This document shows, one piece after another, positions 61,396-64,000 of a stretch of 64,000 bases of DNA. Made by a program: the position numbers and the translations under genes. The DNA is from Aureococcus anophagefferens. Taxonomy: Eukaryota > Sar > Pelagophyceae > Pelagomonadales > Pelagomonadaceae. Within the stretch, counting starts at the first letter, position 1. The number at the start of each line of letters is the position of its first letter. Under the pieces are notes generated by a model that made no database searches, had not been told where the DNA came from, and saw nothing but the letters and a program-made list of their open reading frames with translations. The stretch is taken from contig NW_008705603.1 in assembly GCF_000186865.1 (NCBI RefSeq), positions 123,324-187,323 of the forward strand, in the 5' to 3' direction.

Positions 61396-62170
61396 GGCTG
61401 AACTATGCTCTTGTGATTTCTGTGAAGGTAAGCCTGTTGGAACTGATGAATTCCCATACACAGGTTGCATCAAAGAAGTTGAAAAAGACACTGCGCAAGT
61501 GGAAAAAGTGGAACAAGACAGTGAAGAGGACAGTGAAGATGATGTTTCTTGCTATTGGAAACAGGGAGCTTTAAAGCATGTTGAGCGCATGCAGGCTGAA
61601 ATAGACCTTCCTGACAATATGAGTGATCATGACGCTTTTGCGGAGTGGTTGAAAAACTCAGGCTTGGAATTGGACCACGCTCCAAATGAAGACCAACTTA
61701 CTTACCTAAATCTAATATGGTCCGAGGAAACTGGAGTTACAGAAGAGGGCAACCTTGGTTTTCAGGGGTATTTATGTTTCTTGGACCACGACCTTACCCA
61801 AGTTGATGATAAACTGATTGGTGGCTTACAAGAATTGGAAAGCGGCTTTAGTCATCTTGAAATGTGTCAAGAAGTTATTGATATCAACAACAAGCTGAAG
61901 CAAGGCTCATTTGATCTAAACACTTGGCTCGATGAAATTAAAGACAGTGATGAAAACTCTAAAGACAGTGAAGAAACCTCTCAAGAACTTCCTGATATCT
62001 GTATGTTCTGCGATAAACGCTTTGATTTCCAGTGGACTATCAGAAAGAATCCAAAACTGTATAATTGGTATATCTTTGAAGGACACGACGTTGATGAAGG
62101 TGATTTATGCTTTGACTGTTGTGAGAAGCATTACGATGAATGGAAAAAAACCAATTGCCCTGATATTTGA
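61322..62170 (+). CDS. AT-rich ORF, second half, acidic with Cys pairs
   Basis: Begins in the Ala-Glu repeat and continues LCSCDFCEGKPVGTDEFPYT, EQDSEEDSEDDVSCYWKQG, DAFAEWLKNSGLELDHAPNE, EICMFCDKRF-like DICMFCDKRFDFQWTI and GDLCFDCCEKHYDEWKK. Several C-x2-C pairs suggest a zinc-binding fold; the centre is acidic. The stop TGA at 62168 lies inside the right terminal repeat. No start of its own is convincing. Confidence 0.5.
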   Translation, partial: AEAEAEAEAEAERVKEAERVKAEAEAELCSCDFCEGKPVGTDEFPYTGCIKEVEKDTAQVEKVEQDSEEDSEDDVSCYWKQGALKHVERMQAEIDLPDNMSDHDAFAEWLKNSGLELDHAPNEDQLTYLNLIWSEETGVTEEGNLGFQGYLCFLDHDLTQVDDKLIGGLQELESGFSHLEMCQEVIDINNKLKQGSFDLNTWLDEIKDSDENSKDSEETSQELPDICMFCDKRFDFQWTIRKNPKLYNWYIFEGHDVDEGDLCFDCCEKHYDEWKKTNCPDI

Positions 62171-62257
62171 GGGGTGTTGTCATATTTCATCAAGATTGAA
62201 AAAAGACATCATGAATACGGCGCATCTGCGACGCTTGTTTTGTTCTTGAACAGAACT

Positions 62258-62431
62258 ATTGAATACAACATTGGAAACATGTTATGAAGTTTCTCAGCAT
62301 CATGCTGTGCTTCAAACGACACTGTCGTGCCGATGCCCCAATCACTAACACCCTTGATATTTGAGGGAGTGTTGGCATTTTTCATCAAGATTGAAAAAGA
62401 CATATTGAATACAACATTGGAAACATGTTAG
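62258..62431 (+). repeat. second, degenerate terminal-repeat copy and direct repeat
   Basis: attgaatacaacattggaaa occurs at 62258 and 62405, and 62358-62404 is an imperfect copy of the 46-bp terminal repeat. Confidence 0.65.
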
Positions 62432-62940
62432 CAAGTTACCCCCAATCACTAACCCCTTCCCCAATTCACCGCGGACCATCACACTATCACGCGCGCGTCA
62501 TAAAAAAATTTTGAGGGTTCGGATTTAGGGATCGGCCGAGTGCGGGTTACAGCCTCAACTTGAAGTAAAGTTGATGCGGGTTATAGGCTCGCGAAGCCCG
62601 ATTTATTTGCCTTTGCGGGTTACACCAAACGGTTTTTTTCAGAGAAAAAACGGTAGGACACTCTTTTTACGTCGTTTTTTGAGTTTACGAAAAAAATGAC
62701 TAAAAAGTGTGTCCTATCTTTTTTCGTTAAAAAGCCAAAAAGAACAAGTTTTGGTGGGTGACGCAGAATGAACCGAGTAATCGACCAAGCACTGAAGTTT
62801 ATCTACTTCAAAAGCAGCACCATGTTTGCATCACTGATATATAATTCTAGTAAAATTTGATAGTTTTGATAGTCTTTGAATCAGTAAAATTTGAAAACTC
62901 CTGCTGCCGGGAATGCGACATTCAGGTAGTTCACGGGGTT
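62432..62940. other. AT-rich intergenic stretch with a hairpin
   Basis: taggacactcttttt (about 62653-62667) can pair with aaaaagtgtgtccta (about 62704-62718). Nothing coding. Confidence 0.4.
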
Positions 62941-62944
62941 TTAT

Positions 62945-63185
62945 AATTGTTTAAAAATGCGTTTACCTTTAGGCATACATCAGAAGGCACCTTCCCGCCT
63001 TTCTGCATAAACCAATCTTTAGCTATGATCACAATGCGATCCGCGGTGTAACCTTCCTTGTATTCGCTACTATTCGGTCGCACTGGAGTCGTGCAACGCT
63101 TCCTAGTGTACGAGTTCCCTTTCTCGTCGTAATATTCTGGGAAACTCCGACGTTTTTCAATGGGTTTAGTGACACTGTAAGATTT
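62945..63185 (-). pseudogene. coding fragment, unknown family
   Basis: The minus frame reads SYSVTKPIEKRRSFPEYYDE, KGNSYTRKRCTTPVRPNSSE, YKEGYTADRIVIIAKDWFMQ, KGGKVPSDVCLK and then a gtaaac donor-like site. It is in another frame than the Ty3 polyprotein that precedes it; probably part of an inserted or neighbouring gene. Confidence 0.35.
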
Positions 63186-64000
63186 GAGGTTATCATTAGC
63201 TCCTTTTTACCATCCTCACGCTGCCACAGTATACCGTCATCTATCAACCAACGCTCCTGCGCCTTCGCCTTTTTGCTGGGGTCACTGGCGTTAAGTTGTT
63301 TTTGTATCTTTAAGAAAAATGGGTCGTCGACAGCCGCATCTTGATATTGTTTATCTGTGATCGTGTCGCTTGCTTGCAACGCGATCCGGTCTCTTTTAGC
63401 TTGGTCTATTTCTTTCAGGGTTTCTTGATCCTGCGAACTGTCTGTTTCTTTGCTTTCATCATCATTTTCACTAATCGTAGGCATGGCCACCCCCTTCAAA
63501 ATTTGAATCTCAACGCCCTCGTTAGAGAGTGTTTCTTTTGAGAACGCTTCTGTCAGGTTGGTTTCGCCTACTGCGCCGTGCTGGAGGCTTTCGCCCCACG
63601 TGACCATAAACTCGGCCCCGCTGCTGCGCAATCCATTCGTGTCCATCTCACCTAGCTTAATCTGGGAAATGTTCACACAATAAGTTGACATGATAATTGC
63701 CATTTCTTCATCTGTGATTTCCTGGGCCAAAGAGTTGCGGCTCAAGCAGTCCGCTACCTCCATTTTAATCCCAGGTCTGTATCTAAGTTCATAATTGTAT
63801 TCACTCAATCTCATTGCCCATCGAGCTAACTGCCCTGACGAGTGCTTGATATTGGATATGAAGGTCAAGTTTTTGTGATCGGTATCCAGGAACACCTTCA
63901 CTCCGTCTATGTAAGGCTTGAAGTGTTCTAGACCCATTATCACCGCCAAGAGTTCAAGACGCCTAGCATCGTAACATCTCATTGGCTTTGGAACGCTACG
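63029..64000 (-). mobile_element. Ty3-type retrotransposon polyprotein, RNase H and integrase start, runs off window
   Basis: The frame is open to base 64000. RNase H: RRLELLAVIMGLEHFKPYID, VFLDTDHKNLTFI, SGQLARWAMRLSEYNYELRY, RPGIKMEVADCLSRN, the hallmark end of Ty3/gypsy RNase H. A linker follows (TYCVNISQIKLGEM...ESKETDSSQDQET). Next is the start of an integrase H2C2-type region: DDPFFLKIQKQLNASDPSKK, RWLIDDGILWQRE. At about 63190 the sense ends and the frame reads noise to 63029, so the integrase is truncated on the left. RT lies outside. Confidence 0.85.

Larger units (their letters stand above)
60092..62209 (+). mobile_element. AT-rich 2.1-kb element with 46-bp perfect terminal inverted repeats
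   Basis: 60092-60137 (atgtcttttttcaatcttga...) is the exact reverse complement of 62164-62209. Between them lie an HNH-AP2 endonuclease gene and two AT-rich frames for an acidic protein; GC is about 35%, against about 70% for the host genes. No target duplication is obvious. A third, imperfect end copy lies at 62358-62404. It resembles mobile DNA of giant viruses or a viral genome segment. Confidence 0.8.

Noticed and set aside
53478..62209. One continuous integrated virus genome
   Set aside because: A DIRS-like element and unrelated DNA lie between; no capsid, polymerase or packaging gene seen.

Overview
The window looks like nuclear DNA of a GC-rich unicellular alga, most likely a pelagophyte of the Aureococcus type. 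That assignment is inferred from style; no marker gene is present. The evidence is about 70% GC coding DNA with long shadow frames, proteins with eukaryotic signal peptides, and spliceosomal introns that can be placed by reading frame (39-113 nt, plus one of 317 nt). Copia, Ty3, DIRS-like and DDE elements and a giant-virus-like helicase fragment lie between the genes. A 50-base N block at 2640-2689 shows this is an assembled scaffold.

Layout. 1-1217: 3' part of a methyltransferase. 3.5-6.1 kb: broken copy of a three-domain enzyme whose better copy lies inverted at 25.4-28.9 kb. 7.6-11.05 kb: large secreted kinase-like protein. 11.25-11.75 kb: foldback element. 11.8-16.2 kb: two secreted methyltransferases around a broken FemAB-like gene that carries a 926-bp transposon. 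16.8-20.9 kb: gene fragments, a secreted glycosyltransferase-like gene and an orphan ORF. 21.0-23.2 kb: broken HTTM gene (intact copy inverted at 33.9-36.1 kb). 24.0-25.0 kb: glycosyltransferase-like gene. 31.3-36.1 kb: intact FemAB-like gene, second 926-bp transposon, intact HTTM gene. 37.3-48.8 kb: FkbM methyltransferase, exostosin-like gene, GT90-acetylesterase fusion, methyltransferase, and a C-methyltransferase-PDZ-GT61 gene. From 49 kb on the DNA is mobile and increasingly AT-rich: intron-bearing DDE transposase, SF3 helicase fragment, DIRS-like element, a 2.1-kb AT-rich element with 46-bp terminal inverted repeats carrying an HNH-AP2 endonuclease, and a Ty3 polyprotein running off the end.

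How the genes may work together. Nearly every non-mobile gene is predicted to be secretory and belongs to a family that builds or decorates surface glycans or glycoproteins: GT47-, GT61- and GT90-like transferases, sugar C- and O-methyltransferases, an O-acetylesterase, a FemAB-like acyltransferase, a prolyl-hydroxylase-like oxygenase, a kinase/nucleotidyltransferase-like protein and an HTTM protein. I infer a eukaryotic analogue of a bacterial capsule locus. Several proteins begin with a similar short Cys-containing module after the signal peptide. Each of the three large inverted duplicate pairs has one intact and one broken member, and the broken one is always on the left, so the cluster appears to turn over by duplication, transposon insertion and decay.
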